From Galerina marginata (lineage: Eukaryota > Basidiomycota > Agaricomycetes > Agaricales > Galerinaceae), in NCBI GenBank assembly GCA_023014335.1, contig JAECYW010000001.1:62001-126000 (forward strand): a DNA stretch of 64,000 nucleotides. The letters are read 5' to 3'. The stretch's first letter is position 1. Each line of letters begins with the position of its first letter. This document shows positions 32,900 to 45,447 of the stretch, piece after piece. The notes below the pieces were generated by a model, which worked only from the letters and a program-made list of their open reading frames with translations, made no database searches and had not been told where the DNA came from. Position numbers and translations under genes: made by a program.

Positions 32900-34406
32900 A
32901 TGAAATCTTTAGATCTGAATGAGGACAACCTTCAGCTTCCGCAGGAATTGATAGACGACATTATCGACATCCTCAGTGCGCAGGAGAGTTGGCAGGCTGT
33001 AGCACAATGTCTCCTTGTCGGGCGATCGTTCGTCGTCCGCGCCAGGCGCCACCTCTTTTCCAAAATCAGCACCCGAGAATATGCATTTCCTTCTCCAGGC
33101 CTTGGAGATGCAGAGAAAATTGACGGTCTACTGGAAATCCTTCAGGAGGATCCGCTGCGCGACTCTGACCCCTTGGCTCTGCAAGTGCGCAGTCTAAGGC
33201 TGTCGATGTTTCCCGCCTCAGAGACATACTCTGGCCCAGTTACACGCAAACCCGAGGAGTGGAATGCTCAACGGCAGAATTTGCGCTATGTCCTCGAGAG
33301 ACTCCCTAATCTTCACACCTTTGGCCTTGAATTTACCGGCCTTATGGACTGGAATTCCATTCAGACAAGGATGTATGTTGGTATAGCCAAGGTGGCCGAA
33401 TCTTCCCAGCTGACCACACTCCAACTCACCAACATCTACCACTTCTCCCCCGAACATGTTCTCGCTCGCTGCGTAAATCTCCGTGATTTGCGTTTGGACA
33501 ACATTTGGAATGTGGCACCGTCTGCATTTTCAACCATAAACTTTGGATCAGGTGCAGATCCTATCAGGCAACATCATGATCACCCGAAGTGGCATCCCAA
33601 AAGCCTGCAAAGTTTGCAGCATATTGAGACCAAATGTGCTGGTGATGTATTCGTTGGCATCATGTTAGCAAAGCGTGACAAACTCCTTGTATCGCCTCTA
33701 TCCCAAATGAGATCCTTTACGCTCACCGTCTCTCGTGATCGATCTGTGCCCGAGTGGGAGGCAATGAAGTGCGCGGCATCGTCCTTGAAACGTTTAGCAG
33801 TTTCTGGCCTCGTATCCTCGGACAGTAAGTTTGTCGCCTTCTGCCAGTGAAATTGCTATTTCTTAACGGCTGTTGGCACTCCTAGCGACAAGCACATTTC
33901 CAGGCCCAATATGTTTTTCGGTTTTCACCTCCCTCCATACCCTCGTCCTCACCATCAATGTTGAATGTCAAGTTCCCCTCTACAACCTCGCATTCACTCT
34001 GCGAAGTATATCAGAACCGACAACGATAGAAAATGTCATAGTCAATATCCAGGCCACATACTATTTCACCCTGGACACAGAAGATGAATTTTACTCTGTG
34101 TATAGGTCAACAACCTGGCCAACCATAGACAACGCGCTCACTGGGCCTTCATTCTCGGCCCTTGAGAAAGTACATTTTGATTTCAAATGGCAGTATTGGA
34201 GGAACAAATTCTCGGTTGACGACGACGACGATAACCAGCAAGGTAGCTCCTCGACAAGTGCAGAGCAATCGGATAGAGAACGTTGCAAACGGTCTCAGAA
34301 GCAGAAGGACGAGATATTGGCAAGGCTGACTAGGAAAACCGAGGCTGCCCTCCCGAAGCTTGCCCACAGCCACCGCATCGAATGTACTTATAACAACCAA
34401 AGCTGA
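32900..34406 (+). CDS. F-box domain protein
   Basis: Exons 32900-33824 and 33886-34406, joined by a 61-nt intron (GTAAGT ... CCTAG); 481 aa. The N-terminal LPQELIDDIIDIL followed by CLLVGRSFVVRARRHLFSKI is the F-box fold typical of agaricomycete F-box families. Irregular leucine-rich segments follow (LQVRSLRL, LPNLHTFGLEF, LTTLQLTNIYHFSPEHVLARCVNLRDLRLDNI). F-box proteins connect substrates to the Skp1-Cul1 ubiquitin ligase; the substrate here is unknown. Residues near the C-terminus form an acidic then Ser-rich linker (DDDDDNQQGSSSTS) before a basic helix. It is one of several family members within 17 kb. Confidence 0.8.
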
Positions 34407-34973
34407 GTTTGCCTCGAGGTTTCCTTTCTCCTCATTCAACAAACATGTTCTGTTCACCTCGTTACAGCCCTTTCGAACCCCTTTTCCTAGAATGATCTCC
34501 CAGAAAATTCCTACAATTAGAAGCGAATAAAAAATGTTGGAACCTGCAGAACCCTGAGTTATCGTGCCTATCATCTATTCGAAACCTGAATTGTCACTGG
34601 GCAACTTACTTTATCAAACATTTAGCACCATCTTTATGGTCACCTCCGAGAGAGTTTGTTTGTTCACTTTTTCCGCTCAACGAAAATGCCTCCAACAGGA
34701 CAAAGTAACGGCTGCGAGGACCAACATCGCCCTTTCCGGCAGTTTTCCGTCAGCGGTGGGATGTCCGAAATTGATACTCCTGAGCATTCATGAATGCGAT
34801 TGGGGCTTATTAGCCCGCCTCAAACCATACTACTGTTCATAATATCTTCTCAAAATCTCAGTACCCTGGTAATATTTATTTAAATTCGGCATGTCTGGTT
34901 TTTGTTGCTTATTTAAAGTAATTTTGATTTGTTAAACAAATTCTGTTACTCTGAAACTATCAGTCCTCGTAAA
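34407..34973. other. Convergent intergenic region
   Basis: 3' ends of the F-box gene and the membrane-protein gene. Only AT-rich, frame-poor sequence. Confidence 0.4.
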
Positions 34974-37900
34974 TTAATTAGTAGCATAGTAAAACTTCAT
35001 GTCCCCGGCATATTCAACGACTTCTTTCAGCTCCATGTGTCTATCCAGGCTACCAGGCTTCTCTGCCACCAGCTCTTTTGCATAAAATGCTGAAAACCAC
35101 GAGTACAGATCAAATCCGCGTTGAGGCAAGTCTAGGGGTAGGCGCGGAACAAAAAGTGCTGATATCGCACCCATTGAGCAGACAAAGAGTATAATGACTG
35201 CAATCTGAACGTTGGCAATCTTCGTGTTTGTCACAACCTGGTCAGGATACCGTCGTGCTACGCTCAGGCTCGAGCCCACGAAATATGGAAGGAAGTTAGT
35301 AGCATCAGCAAGGGCCCGTGCCTTTGCATAATATACTTCGGAGAGCTCTGTGTATCCATATGGTCCGTCACCACTGGTAAAAGATATCAACTATATGATA
35401 GTAACATTCAGAGCAAGTACTCAGTCCTGAAAATATAAATGGTACCGTCGGTGAGGGAACATAGTTTGAATCGCGTCCGTTATCCTTCAAGATCTGATTT
35501 ACGCTATTTTCGTGGCCAACGATGTAGCTAAAAGAATGATGAAACAGTCAATAGCGGGATGGATATGGCCGATAACAAAACTTACACTGGGCTTAAATTC
35601 GTCGAAGTCAAGTTGCGTTTTACAAGCGGATCAGATATCTTGGAGCCTTTCAACTGCTCAGTTGAGAACTGATTGTTCATATCCGTGATCGTTGCTGATT
35701 TGTCCACTATGCGCAAGGAACTTGGTAAGCTCACGGAGCCGTTGTATACTTCAAGTATCCAAGGCTCATACAGCTCAAGGCAGACGGCTGCGTCGTAGCC
35801 AATAAAAGTCAAGAACCCGTCTTGGTCAGGAATAGAGAGATTTCCTTTTACGCCGAATTTCCCTTGAGGGGCGAATGAATCATTCAACCTGACAAGGATG
35901 TGTTCCAGTGTGATGAAACCGTCGCCGTTTGCGCCTACACATTGGATGAGCTTGACTTAAGGACGCACCGACTGGATAGAAAACCAGGGTCGTACTTACC
36001 CAAACTCAAGGGTGTGCTTTTCATGCTATGCGCGACACCGTTGTCCAAGAACCTTGCTGTGCTACAGTTAACATCGAGTGCAAGGGCGCTCAGCAAGGGA
36101 GGGAGCTTACCTCCCATGGCAATGCTTGAAGTATTTATTCCTGCGGGAAGCGTATCATTCAAATAGAGCATGCTCGAAAAGTTGAATGATTGCTCGTAAT
36201 CTTGCGGCAGGAGGAGGTTGAAGTGCTGGAAGAGCGGTCGTAATGTGTCACGAGGTGTGAAAAGATAGGTAAAATTGTGTTCTGAGAGGGGGACGCTGCG
36301 AGATAATATCATGAGGGTAGACCCATTAGACAGAGGAGGAAAAGCTGACAGATTATGGGGTATGTCTGGTATCTTAACACATTCAATCCTGATCCCCCAC
36401 CGAGGAAACCTGGAAATACCGATAGAATCATTTATTGATGCTCAATTTCATGGACAGGATAACAAATTGCTTACCTCAAAACAGCGCCAGGGTCTACGCC
36501 AACAGAAGGGTCCTTCTCAATCACTTGAGGGTCTATATCGAGTGACGGGGAAGTAGTATCGGACTGGAAGGTCCCAAATCCACTGCCTCCAGGTACCAGT
36601 TGAGAAAGGCTGACTTCTGAAAAATACACTGTGTCGTTATCCCATGCGAAAGAGACGGCTGCGGGTAGACTGCCATGCGTTGAAAAGGGGGCTAAGGTCC
36701 AGGTGAATGTGAAGTTCTGAAAAAAAAAATTAAGAAAATTGAATGTGCTTCTGAATCAAAATCGAACTAACCTCAAAAGCGGATAAAAGCCCTTTCGCTC
36801 GGTTGATATCTCGATCAGAGACATCCGCAACAACTGCCACTTCTTGGTATTCCTGACTTTGGTGCTGAAACATTAACTTCAGAACCACGTACCGCATGTT
36901 ACCGCCGTAGCCGGAAATTAAAAACGCACTATAACATGGACGCTAATATCTACCACCCGTCCCAAGAGGAAAGACAATGCCCCCGAAAGCAAGACGTTGA
37001 GCAAAAAGAACAAAATCCAGAGGCTCCATGGCCGTTTACTGACGAGGAACGGTCATTAATATTGCCAGAATTCTATCATACGATGGGAAATGTACGTACT
37101 CGTAAAACTTACGATATTCTCTATCAGCACCTTGATAAGAGTGGCGGTCCCAAAGCAACCACAGCGCGCCGAGCGAGCCTAGCGGATTATTGGAATGTGT
37201 TGCCAGATCCTTCAATCTGACTCCAGGAACATTTGGTATCCGAGATTGGTGGATTACAGTAGCCCAAGCTGACAGGAAATCAGCCTCAGCCAGATTTGCT
37301 AGGAAGTGCGAAAAAGCACGCACTAGCAGCTTCCAATATCCCCCTTGCCAAATTCATCAAACTCAAACCCAGCATAAAGCCCAGCAGCCCGCATCCTGCG
37401 CCGACCAAGAACCGCGCCCAGAAAAGGCTCTTACCTGTCGACGCAATAACGAATACCAGAAGGATCGGATACGCTAGTGCACAGAGGCCAATGTGAAGGA
37501 TGAGCTGCCTCCACTGTGGCGCCTCGTAGCCATCCGCGAATGGGTGTCGCTTCTTTGGTCTGTAAAAGCGGTGGGTGAGAGGCGGGGTGTCGAGGAACTT
37601 GGAGGAGGAAGGCGAAGGTGTCATCGTGTACGGGGCAACATCAGACAATTGGTAGGGGAGTCGTGACTGTGCCTTCTCTAATGGCATAAGACGCGGAACG
37701 GGGTCGATGGTCACCATTTTTTCTGCGCCTGCGCCAGTTGTCTGTCTAAGAGGTAACCGCAAGGCCACCATCGGGGAGCTTGATAATGCTGGTAAGAGCG
37801 GAGCGTTTATTTCTTGATCTTCCTCTTCTTCCCGGGTCACAAACGGCGACTTGTAGTCGACCGAAGGAGTCAGACTGTGAGTTCTACTCCTGCTGGAAGA

Positions 37901-38068
37901 GGCGGTCGATACGACTCGGGGCCGCGGGTTGACGTTGTGGCGTTCTGTAATACGCGAATTGAGCAGAAGTCCTTGCTGAATATCTACATCTTCGTTGCCC
38001 ATGTCGAAAATGACTTCCTGCGAGAGCCTGGACAAACCAGGGGGCGTGCGCGGCGGTAAGTGTGTCAT
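34974..38068 (-). CDS. Large multi-exon membrane glycoprotein, function unknown
   Basis: Nine exons: 38068-37324, 37268-37100, 37038-36936, 36864-36772, 36716-36475, 36409-36000, 35934-35586, 35527-35446 and 35390-34974; 869 aa, all phases consistent. The N-terminal ~185 residues are cytosolic-like, Ser/Pro-rich and acidic (EEEEDQE). Membrane segments appear at about residues 189-211, 219-241 and 310-330 (LWILFFLLNVLLSGALSFLLG). A long region of about 450 residues with many N-x-S/T sites (NFT, NFS, NDT, NTS, NCS, NGS) follows, probably luminal or extracellular. A last membrane segment near 792-814 (VQIAVIILFVCSMGAISALF) precedes a short tail. Family not recognised; the layout resembles basidiomycete-specific surface or secretory-pathway proteins. 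The donor of the third intron (GTTATA) is weak, so that boundary is less sure. Confidence 0.72.
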
Positions 38069-40227
38069 GTCGGAGCCAAAGCAAAGAGCGGGTCAAATTT
38101 TGTCGAGCGTAATGCAACCAGTGGTTTGCAGAGGAACAGGCAGGAAAACAGAATGTCAACCACGGTATTGGGCCTGGCTATCATTTAAGAACACCAAAAC
38201 GCCTCAAGTCAGATCGATGGATCCAGCCCACCAGATGCCTAGAAGGGTGGGCAACGGACATTTCAGTGGCACTGCTGGTACGCAGGGCATGCCTAACCAG
38301 AGGCAATAAGGTAGTAAGTGGGCTGTTTCCTTGTTTCGTAATGTACGATTGTTTCTTGACGTGTGCCAAAAGCTAAGTCGAGTCGAGCACACCTAGGGCG
38401 CTTCTGGCCGGTTGAGTAAAGCAGGTAAAGTCGCAGATGGCGTCGATAAACTCGCCCATTCACCCAAGTGCCTCAGTACCTATCAAAGAACAAGGACGCA
38501 TAAGCAGCGAGGTATTCGGAGATGTGCAGCGGATTGGTTGCAGAATGAACAATTTTGAAGAGCGGAATGAATAGGTGTATCGTCAGCGGCTTACGCGCTG
38601 AGATGTCGTGTTAGAAACATGGCATGACGTGACGAAGCCAAGCACAAGTAATCAGTACCTCAGCTTATATAATTATGCATTGCGTCCAAATTGCGTCTGC
38701 TTGGGAAAATCTGATCTATCCCAATGTCCAAAGGTGAGCAAAATTCGCTAACGCTCTCCACTGAAAATAGCTTGCTAACCTGCGAGGTCGGCAGTGAATT
38801 CAGTGAGAAGGGTGGAAGGACTTCACTGGCACAGGGTCTCCGGATTGTGTTCCGACCTAAGTCCGTCGGCCCGACTCTCAAACACCTGACTCACCAAACC
38901 GGCGCCTAAGTACTTATAAATAGATGCAGGCGCTTGAATAAAGACTCGGATTTGATCGATAAGACTCTCTCAGCTACACTGGGCAGGGTAGACATGACTC
39001 GTGGCCACAACCTGGGTCCGTCGATAGCTTGACACTTCACACCAGTCAACGGTAATGAACCAACCGTGGCACCCATTCTGATCTTCGGTTCTCTGATTTC
39101 TGTCTGTTCCATTTCTCCGTTGTTTATCAGTGTCCGTCAAGTGGAGAGAGTTTTTGACTGCAAATATCAAAACGCTGCACAAACTGATCGAGCTATGCAA
39201 AGATCACAGTCCTTGATATCGATAGACTGTCTCTGCAAACTGTTATGTAAACCTTTCAAGCCACAACTGCCAGCCAGGCTGACATGAAGAATGGGGTGAT
39301 GAAGCCGATATCGGAGTTCGCCTAGCATAAGAGGGTCCTGTCCAGAGGGTTGTGGTATTCCCAATTGGCCAAACCCTCTCAGAATAATAAACAATGGTCG
39401 ACTTGTTGCTTTTTCTTTGTGCCTACTTCTGCGGATGGAACCCAGCGAAGCCAGGCTTACATGGACCCTGGTGACTTTATCACAGGTGCTTGGGGTGAGA
39501 AAAATATTCATCTCGATACTGGAATTCCGCTAGTTTGTCCCCTCGAAGGCCAAGCGAACCTATACCGTACTTAGTCTACTTCGATGCTTTGCAGACGTCC
39601 CTAATCCATTTTTTTTTTCGATCTTATTTCTATCCCTCACTTATTTGTTCCTTCTTATTTAAAGTTGACTTCAACAAGTCAAACTGTTGACCGTTCTCCT
39701 CTTTGTGTCTGGTCCTAGAATCCAAGCGCTATTTCACGCCTGCAGGCACTGGTCTCCTGTTTAATATCAAACATGGCAGCTGTTCTGTTATGCAGCTGTA
39801 TCGGTAGTACTTAAGCATCGTTTTACATTTTACTTGCATTTTACACCCAACACAGATTCCAGGAATTTTATAGATTGAGTGTGCTGTAAATTACAGTTTT
39901 CTATTTAGAATTTCACCTTTCCTCAACGTTGATCGCATCACAGCATTCATATTACAGTCCACCTTTGGCGTTCAGGCAGTGATGTAACCGATGAGTGTTT
40001 CTTACTCAGTGAAGGCGATATTTAAGGTTCCAAGCTTTCAGTGAGGTACAAATGGATCATAGGCTTAGAAAGGGGCCATATTTTCGGGTCGACAAGTGCC
40101 TAGAGAACAGAACACTCGTACGTATGCATGTATGTATGTCGTGTAAGGAGGACATAAGAAAGGAAAGGCGAGGACCAAGCACCCCGACAGATGAAGAAAG
40201 GGTAGCCAGAAACAACGTGGATTACGC
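38069..40227. other. Intergenic region between membrane protein and uL2 genes
   Basis: About 2.1 kb without a supported gene. It contains the membrane-protein promoter and the 3' region of the ribosomal gene. I looked for box C/D snoRNA and tRNA features and found none that held up. Confidence 0.35.
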
Positions 40228-41226
40228 TTAAACCTCCTTGACTTTGACTGTGCCACGTAACAGACCAGTCTTAAAAGAACACAGTGAACAAAGGACAAGA
40301 TAGTGGGAAGGGAGAAAACACATACCCGACGGGCGGCGATGAGACCGACTTTCTGTCCAGGAACAGCCGAGCGAGCAATAGTGGAGGCTTTTCCGATATG
40401 TTGGTGGTTACCACCTCCGTGAGGATGGTCAACAGGATTCATAGCAACACCACGAGTACGAGGCCAGCTAAGATAAACGAAAACATGAGTGTATAGCATA
40501 AATGAGCCAACGAGCAACGCACTTGTAACGCTTGGCTTTGTACTTGTGATAAGCCCTTCCAGCCTTCAGCAACGGCTTGTCGATCCTTCCACCACCAGCA
40601 ACAATACCAATTGTAGCCCGCGCATCGCCAGACACCGTCTTCTTCGAGCCACTGGGCAGACGAATGCGTGTCTTGTTGTCGTCGGGTGAGTGTCCAATGA
40701 CGGTGGCATAATTTCCACTCGTGCGGGCAAGAGCACCACGGTCGCCAACCTTCTCCTCGACATTGCAAACAATGGTACCTTCAGGACACTGGGCGATGGG
40801 AAGCACGTTACCGACAGCCAAGGTAGCCTTTTTGCCGCAGTAGACGAATGCGCCGGTATGAAGACCTTCCGTGGCGATGAACGTTTCCTTGCGAAGTTTG
40901 TAGCGGTATGGGTCACGGAAGACGACGCGGGCGAGGGGTGCACCACTAGAGTCAGAAGTCAGTCTTTCAGGTTCCGTTTCTGACAGGTTGAAATGGTTTG
41001 AACGCACCGACCCGCGTCGTGGATGATATCCTTCACGATTCCGCGGATGTAACCATTGCGCTCTGCGAAATCGAGGTTACGCAGACGAGCGGGGGCCTTG
41101 TTGTGGTGGATATGTGCTTTGAACTAGGGCATGAGTAAAGAATCAGGATCTGGACGTTTGGGCAAGGTTGGAAAGTAAACATACGATAGTGTGCGAGCGC
41201 CTTTGTGCGCGGATAACCCGACCCAT
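40228..41226 (-). CDS. rpl2: 60S ribosomal protein uL2 (RPL2/RPL8)
   Basis: Five exons: 41226-41185, 41123-41008, 40945-40523, 40467-40326 and 40269-40228; 254 aa, the standard size. The start MGRVIRAQR, middle [16 protein letters not shown] and [19 protein letters not shown], the invariant block [17 protein letters not shown], and the end [13 protein letters not shown] identify uL2. This protein sits at the peptidyl transferase centre of the large subunit, and the His in the PHGGG-type block is near universal. Introns are 55-62 nt. The gene is complete and ordinary. Confidence 0.97.
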
Positions 41227-41645
41227 TGCGTATTCTGAGAAAGACAAGAAAAGTGATCAGCAATGTATCCTTCAGAGTATTCACCAACACCAAATCGAGG
41301 GTCAATTCATCCATCCGACCACATCTCATGCAATCCATCCAAAGTCATCCGTTTTTGCCGCCGTTTTCTCTATTTCCTCAACCAAAACGTCCATATGGTC
41401 CTTTGGGGGGGTATATCTGAGGGTGGGGTAGCGTACTTACATCGTTGAGTGCCTTGAGGGGTCGTTTTGGTGTACTTAGGCCTGTAGCCAGGGGAAGTTT
41501 TGTGATGGCCAATCACGGACAAATTGTTACGTAATGTAATTATTTGGTTCTCCGACGGCTTGTCGGCTAAACCACAAAGTATCCTAAGGTTTGCTTTCAC
41601 ACCTGTCTCTGACGTGCAATACCTACCAATGTAAGTACATTCTCA
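41227..41645. other. Divergent promoter of uL2 and an F-box gene
   Basis: About 400 bp between outward-reading genes. It contains T-rich runs on the plus strand and a GGGGGGG run near 41405. An intron-like GTAAGT...TTAG segment (41631-41677) overlaps the F-box start. Confidence 0.4.
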
Positions 41646-43166
41646 ATGCAATTTTCACGAAGTAAATATTCTCTTAGGGATGGCTTATTGCCTCAAGAAA
41701 TAATCGACGATATTATCGATGAAGTCGCACTTGCAACCCAAGAAACCGATCGGCTGGGGGAATTACCCTCGACCGAGTCCCTCAAAGCCTGTTCTCTTGT
41801 TTCTAAAGCATTTCTTCACCGATCCCGCATGTATTTCCTCTCACATATCCGCCTTGTCGCAGACACTGAACCTGGTGAGAAAACTGCGGGAAGACTTGTC
41901 AAACTGTTACGACATAAAGCCAATAGTGGCCTATTGGCCCATGACATCCGCTCTCTGACATTCGTCGTAGAAGTTCCCTGTCTCCACTTACCACGTTCAC
42001 GTTCAACAATAAGTGCCATTTCACGGCAGAAGGTGTCTAACTTGCTCAAGGCTCTTGACTCGTCTAAAAGCAGTTCGTTTGAAGCCCTCGGTATGTTAAC
42101 CGAAGCGCATATACAGGATTTTAGTCTTGGGGCCCAAAACGGCTTTCTCAAGTGGAACACACACCACCAAAACATCCATCCCATTTTCCTCCGATTTTGC
42201 TCTGGTCAGTCTCTCACCTCCTTGTGCCTTTTCAACCTCTCGTATGTCCCCGAAGGAATATTGGTCAACGCATTCTGCGCTCCCAACTTAAAGCATTTGA
42301 AACTTCACAACATCTCCATCGCGTGCGTTGAGGAAGAGGACTCAGGTCAAGTTCTAACCCGCTCCAGGCCTACCGTTTCAAAATTGGAAATTCTGGAAAT
42401 TAGTCGCCTGTCATATACAGCCGTCCTCCAAGCCTTGCGTATCTGCCTCCTTCCTTCGGCATCCCTATCCTCTTATTTCTCCCATTTGCGGGTACTGGTC
42501 GTCTCTATTCCCAGCTCTCTTAGAGAGATGGATGTTCTATGGAAATTTATGCTTGGCGTTGCCAATGGTTTGGAATCACTCGATCTGCAATATGATATAT
42601 GGCCAGGTAATTTTCTTTGCTGTTTGCTCTTGCAAAATCTGAAAAAACCTGTAGGCGCAGCCATCACAAGGAATGGGCCAATTCGTCTTAATCAAATGAC
42701 CGCTCTGCGACACTTGAAGTTCAGTTCAAATGCTGAGATCACACCTCATGAACTAGAACCAAAGCTAATGTCTCTAACTTGCCTTCTCGCGTCTGCGGAC
42801 TCACCAAGCGGATTGGAATCGATCAAGGCCGACCTTTATATATCATCAAACCTGCATCTCAGGAAGCAGGCTGTGCATATTACTCGGTCACTGGAGATCT
42901 TCTCCAATCCTGGATGGGCAGCAGTTGACGTAGCACTGACTGGAGGCTTTTTCACCAACCTGAAGATTGTCGCTTTTGACGTAAATTTGTTCCATTATGA
43001 TCCAAGTATTCAACGGGGCTATGCAATACTAGATGATCGAATTACCATTCCATCACTCTTCAGACTCACCAGGACTCGAGCCCATTTCACACAGGTGCAG
43101 ATAAATTTGAACTCGGTATTTAGTCCACATATATCTTTGTCATCTTATTTACACCAGTTTGAATGA
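41646..43166 (+). CDS. F-box domain protein, start codon ambiguous
   Basis: An uninterrupted frame of 506 aa. The F-box is GLLPQEIIDDIIDEV ... SLKACSLVSKAFLHRSRMYFLSHI; leucine-rich irregular repeats follow (LTSLCLFNLSYVPEGILVNAFCAPNLKHLKLHNI). As for the family, it should act as a substrate adaptor of an SCF ubiquitin ligase. The start is uncertain: ATG 41646 is open, but a perfect GTAAGT at 41631 and TTAG at 41674-41677 would remove 47 nt and create an ATG across the junction (41629-41630 plus 41678), in the same frame, giving MDGLLPQE, a start much like other F-box relatives. It is followed directly by a broken F-box fragment. Confidence 0.75.
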   Translation: MQFSRSKYSLRDGLLPQEIIDDIIDEVALATQETDRLGELPSTESLKACSLVSKAFLHRSRMYFLSHIRLVADTEPGEKTAGRLVKLLRHKANSGLLAHDIRSLTFVVEVPCLHLPRSRSTISAISRQKVSNLLKALDSSKSSSFEALGMLTEAHIQDFSLGAQNGFLKWNTHHQNIHPIFLRFCSGQSLTSLCLFNLSYVPEGILVNAFCAPNLKHLKLHNISIACVEEEDSGQVLTRSRPTVSKLEILEISRLSYTAVLQALRICLLPSASLSSYFSHLRVLVVSIPSSLREMDVLWKFMLGVANGLESLDLQYDIWPGNFLCCLLLQNLKKPVGAAITRNGPIRLNQMTALRHLKFSSNAEITPHELEPKLMSLTCLLASADSPSGLESIKADLYISSNLHLRKQAVHITRSLEIFSNPGWAAVDVALTGGFFTNLKIVAFDVNLFHYDPSIQRGYAILDDRITIPSLFRLTRTRAHFTQVQINLNSVFSPHISLSSYLHQFE

Positions 43167-43921
43167 CACGAACTCCTATCAACGCCAACCTCCTTCTAAA
43201 TCTACGTTCCAATCCACACCTTCAAATGTTCCATCTTCCCGCACCAAAGGCCTCATACTCGGTCTAACCTATGCGTCGGATGATCTTGTCTCAATTTGGA
43301 ACCTTATGACGAAGGGGAGAGAAACCATCCAGTACCTTTATATAAGAATTTTGTGTAGGAGATTCCCAACGATTGCCTATTTTTTCAGCATGCTCACCGG
43401 ATTGAAGTGGCCACATTTCCTTCAAGGCATCAGAAAAATTCAACCTGAGCCGTATGATAGCTATAAAAGACCTCAACTCTAAAGCAGATGCATATTCAGT
43501 CCAGTATCTCGGCCAAGGTTGTTATTGATAAACAACGTCCTCAAGTCGGCGACTTCGCCTACTACAATCAGGTCGTTCAAACTTGAATTTTCCCCTTGTT
43601 TTACCAACCCAGAGATGGTAACGACCGTAATACTTACTCCGGAAATCAGGCAGCCATGGATAAATCTCGACGAAGTGTTAAGCAGCTTCAGGTTCCCAGA
43701 GTTAGTTTGTCAAGGTTGGTCATGCGGAGGTATTGTACGAGTACAGTGGTCAGGTCATGATTTGGATCCATAAGGTTTCCCGGGGTTTCTCATTTCCCAT
43801 TGCAAACCCTGGGCCTACGCTTTTCCTGCAATTTTATCGCGACAGGTTGAGTTTGAAGGTTATCGTTGACAAGAGCAGCATAAGCCTTTCTTGCCCGGAT
43901 GTCAGTGTTGAGGCAAGTCGA
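43167..43921 (+). pseudogene. Broken C-terminal fragment of an F-box-type gene
   Basis: Three short frames in different phases resemble the C-terminal half of the neighbouring F-box proteins: NANLLLNLRSNPHLQMFHLP (43178-43238), then TTIRSFKLEFSPCF and WINLDEVLSSFRFPELV (about 43571-43710), which parallels SIHTLIFDIEW and WLSIDTALSSGRFAFLKTV of the minus-strand gene next to it. Stops and frameshifts separate them and no F-box start is present. It is probably a decayed tandem copy; it might instead be the 3' region of the gene ending at 43166. Confidence 0.4.
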
Positions 43922-45447
43922 TCAGTCTAGGGAGAGCCGAAGCCACGAAGGCGACACACTCGTGAGACCGGATGACTTGATAGTAATAGCAGTCTGGATG
44001 GACAGGCACTTGGAGATGGAAGGAAACAGCTGGGTGATGTTTAGGTTTAGCTTGTCCGATATTACCTGTTGCAGCTGATCTGCAGGAACACCTATAGTAA
44101 AATCGGGCACAAATGTGAGGTGCAGCCGTAGGCAGACGGTCTTCAAGAAGGCGAATCTACCACTGGACAGTGCAGTATCAATACTCAACCACCCGCCGTC
44201 AGGAACAAAAATATTGTCTTCGTCGCCTTTTTGACAGCCGACCCACTCAATATCGAATATGAGAGTATGGATAGAGGCGGATTTGGCCAGATTTGACTTT
44301 GTGCTGAAGGTTGTCCAGTGATGAAAAGTGCGCAGGCCCCGATCCTGAGCTCCGAAGACACCCTGAAGTTCTAGAATCTCAATGTGTTTCAAAATTCCGA
44401 AGTCTACTGCACCAGGGAAATTCACTATTTGAGAAACTATATAAGGATGTTAGCTTCAAAATTCATTGCCAATCACATAAAAAAACTGTACTCACCCTCG
44501 CATCGTATGTCTGAAATCCGCAGATATTGCAAGGACGGTTCGGACATAGTTTGAATCAGTGTCCAATCAGATAATCCATCCAAGCAAAACGAAGAGACAT
44601 CCATTTTCGACACAGAGGCCATGAAAGGCGGCGGACGTAACTTGAATTCAGTGTACTGATGTATTTCTGATAATAGTGTCGCCATCTCTCCTGAGAATTT
44701 TATTGATAACGTTTCTAAAGAAGGCGTCCACGGTTGTAATCCTGCAGAAGAGGTGGACCATGATGCTGGCAGATCACGACAGGGACTTTCGACGCAATCA
44801 AGGGAGAGAAACTTGAGATTGGGACAGTCGGTGAACAGATTGGGGGGCAATCTTTTTATGTGAGAGATATTCATAGCAATAATGCTGGGTGACTTGCAAA
44901 ATTTCAGTAAGGCAGACTTCTTGAAGTCATTGACAAGGTCCCAAGAACATGAGATAAAGCGGTTGTCGAAAGTATATCGTATAGTCTTCAGACTAACTTT
45001 CTCGACGTTTGTGAGTAGAGGAAGAATGTTACAAATAATAGACGTCGCTTCCTGAGCTGGGAGGATTATATCGGGGACGCGGTCGAGGTGGATGGTCAAA
45101 AACCGGATGTGTGCGGTCAATGGAGGAAGGTACGGATACGAACGTGCAGGATCCTGTTGAAGAATTTGGGCAAAATCGCGCAGCTTGGCAGTAGCCTGAT
45201 CTTTGTTTGCTCTTTTTGTATTTTCGAGGAGAGTAACCTCAGAGAAAAGAAGCTTCCTTGAAGGGATGCAGAGTGACCAAGAGGCCAATGAGCAGGCTTG
45301 AAGCGCCGCTTTGAAAACTTTGGCATCTGTGTCCTTGTCAGCACCAAGGCAATCAATGATGTGGTCTATGAGTTCTTGAGGAAGCATTTTTGGCGTAGCT
45401 AAGTAGTGGTCCGAGTCTCGATTGCTGTTCGACGTTGAAGTATTCAA
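43922..45447 (-). CDS. F-box domain protein
   Basis: Exons 45447-44496 and 44436-43922 with a 59-nt intron; 488 aa. KMLPQELIDHIIDCL followed by ACSLASWSLCIPSRKLLFSEV is the F-box; hydrophobic LRR-like segments follow (PNLKFLSLDCVESP, PSLETLSIKF, PSLQYLRISDI, ILKHIEILELQGVFG). It should recruit an unknown substrate to an SCF ubiquitin ligase. Its C-terminus converges on the broken plus-strand fragment, which shares its architecture, so the pair may derive from an inverted duplication. Confidence 0.8.

Noticed and set aside
39960..40030. GTGATGT...CTCAGTGAAG sequence considered as a box C/D snoRNA near the uL2 gene
   Set aside because: The C box is imperfect, the D box is not CTGA, and no terminal stem is seen.
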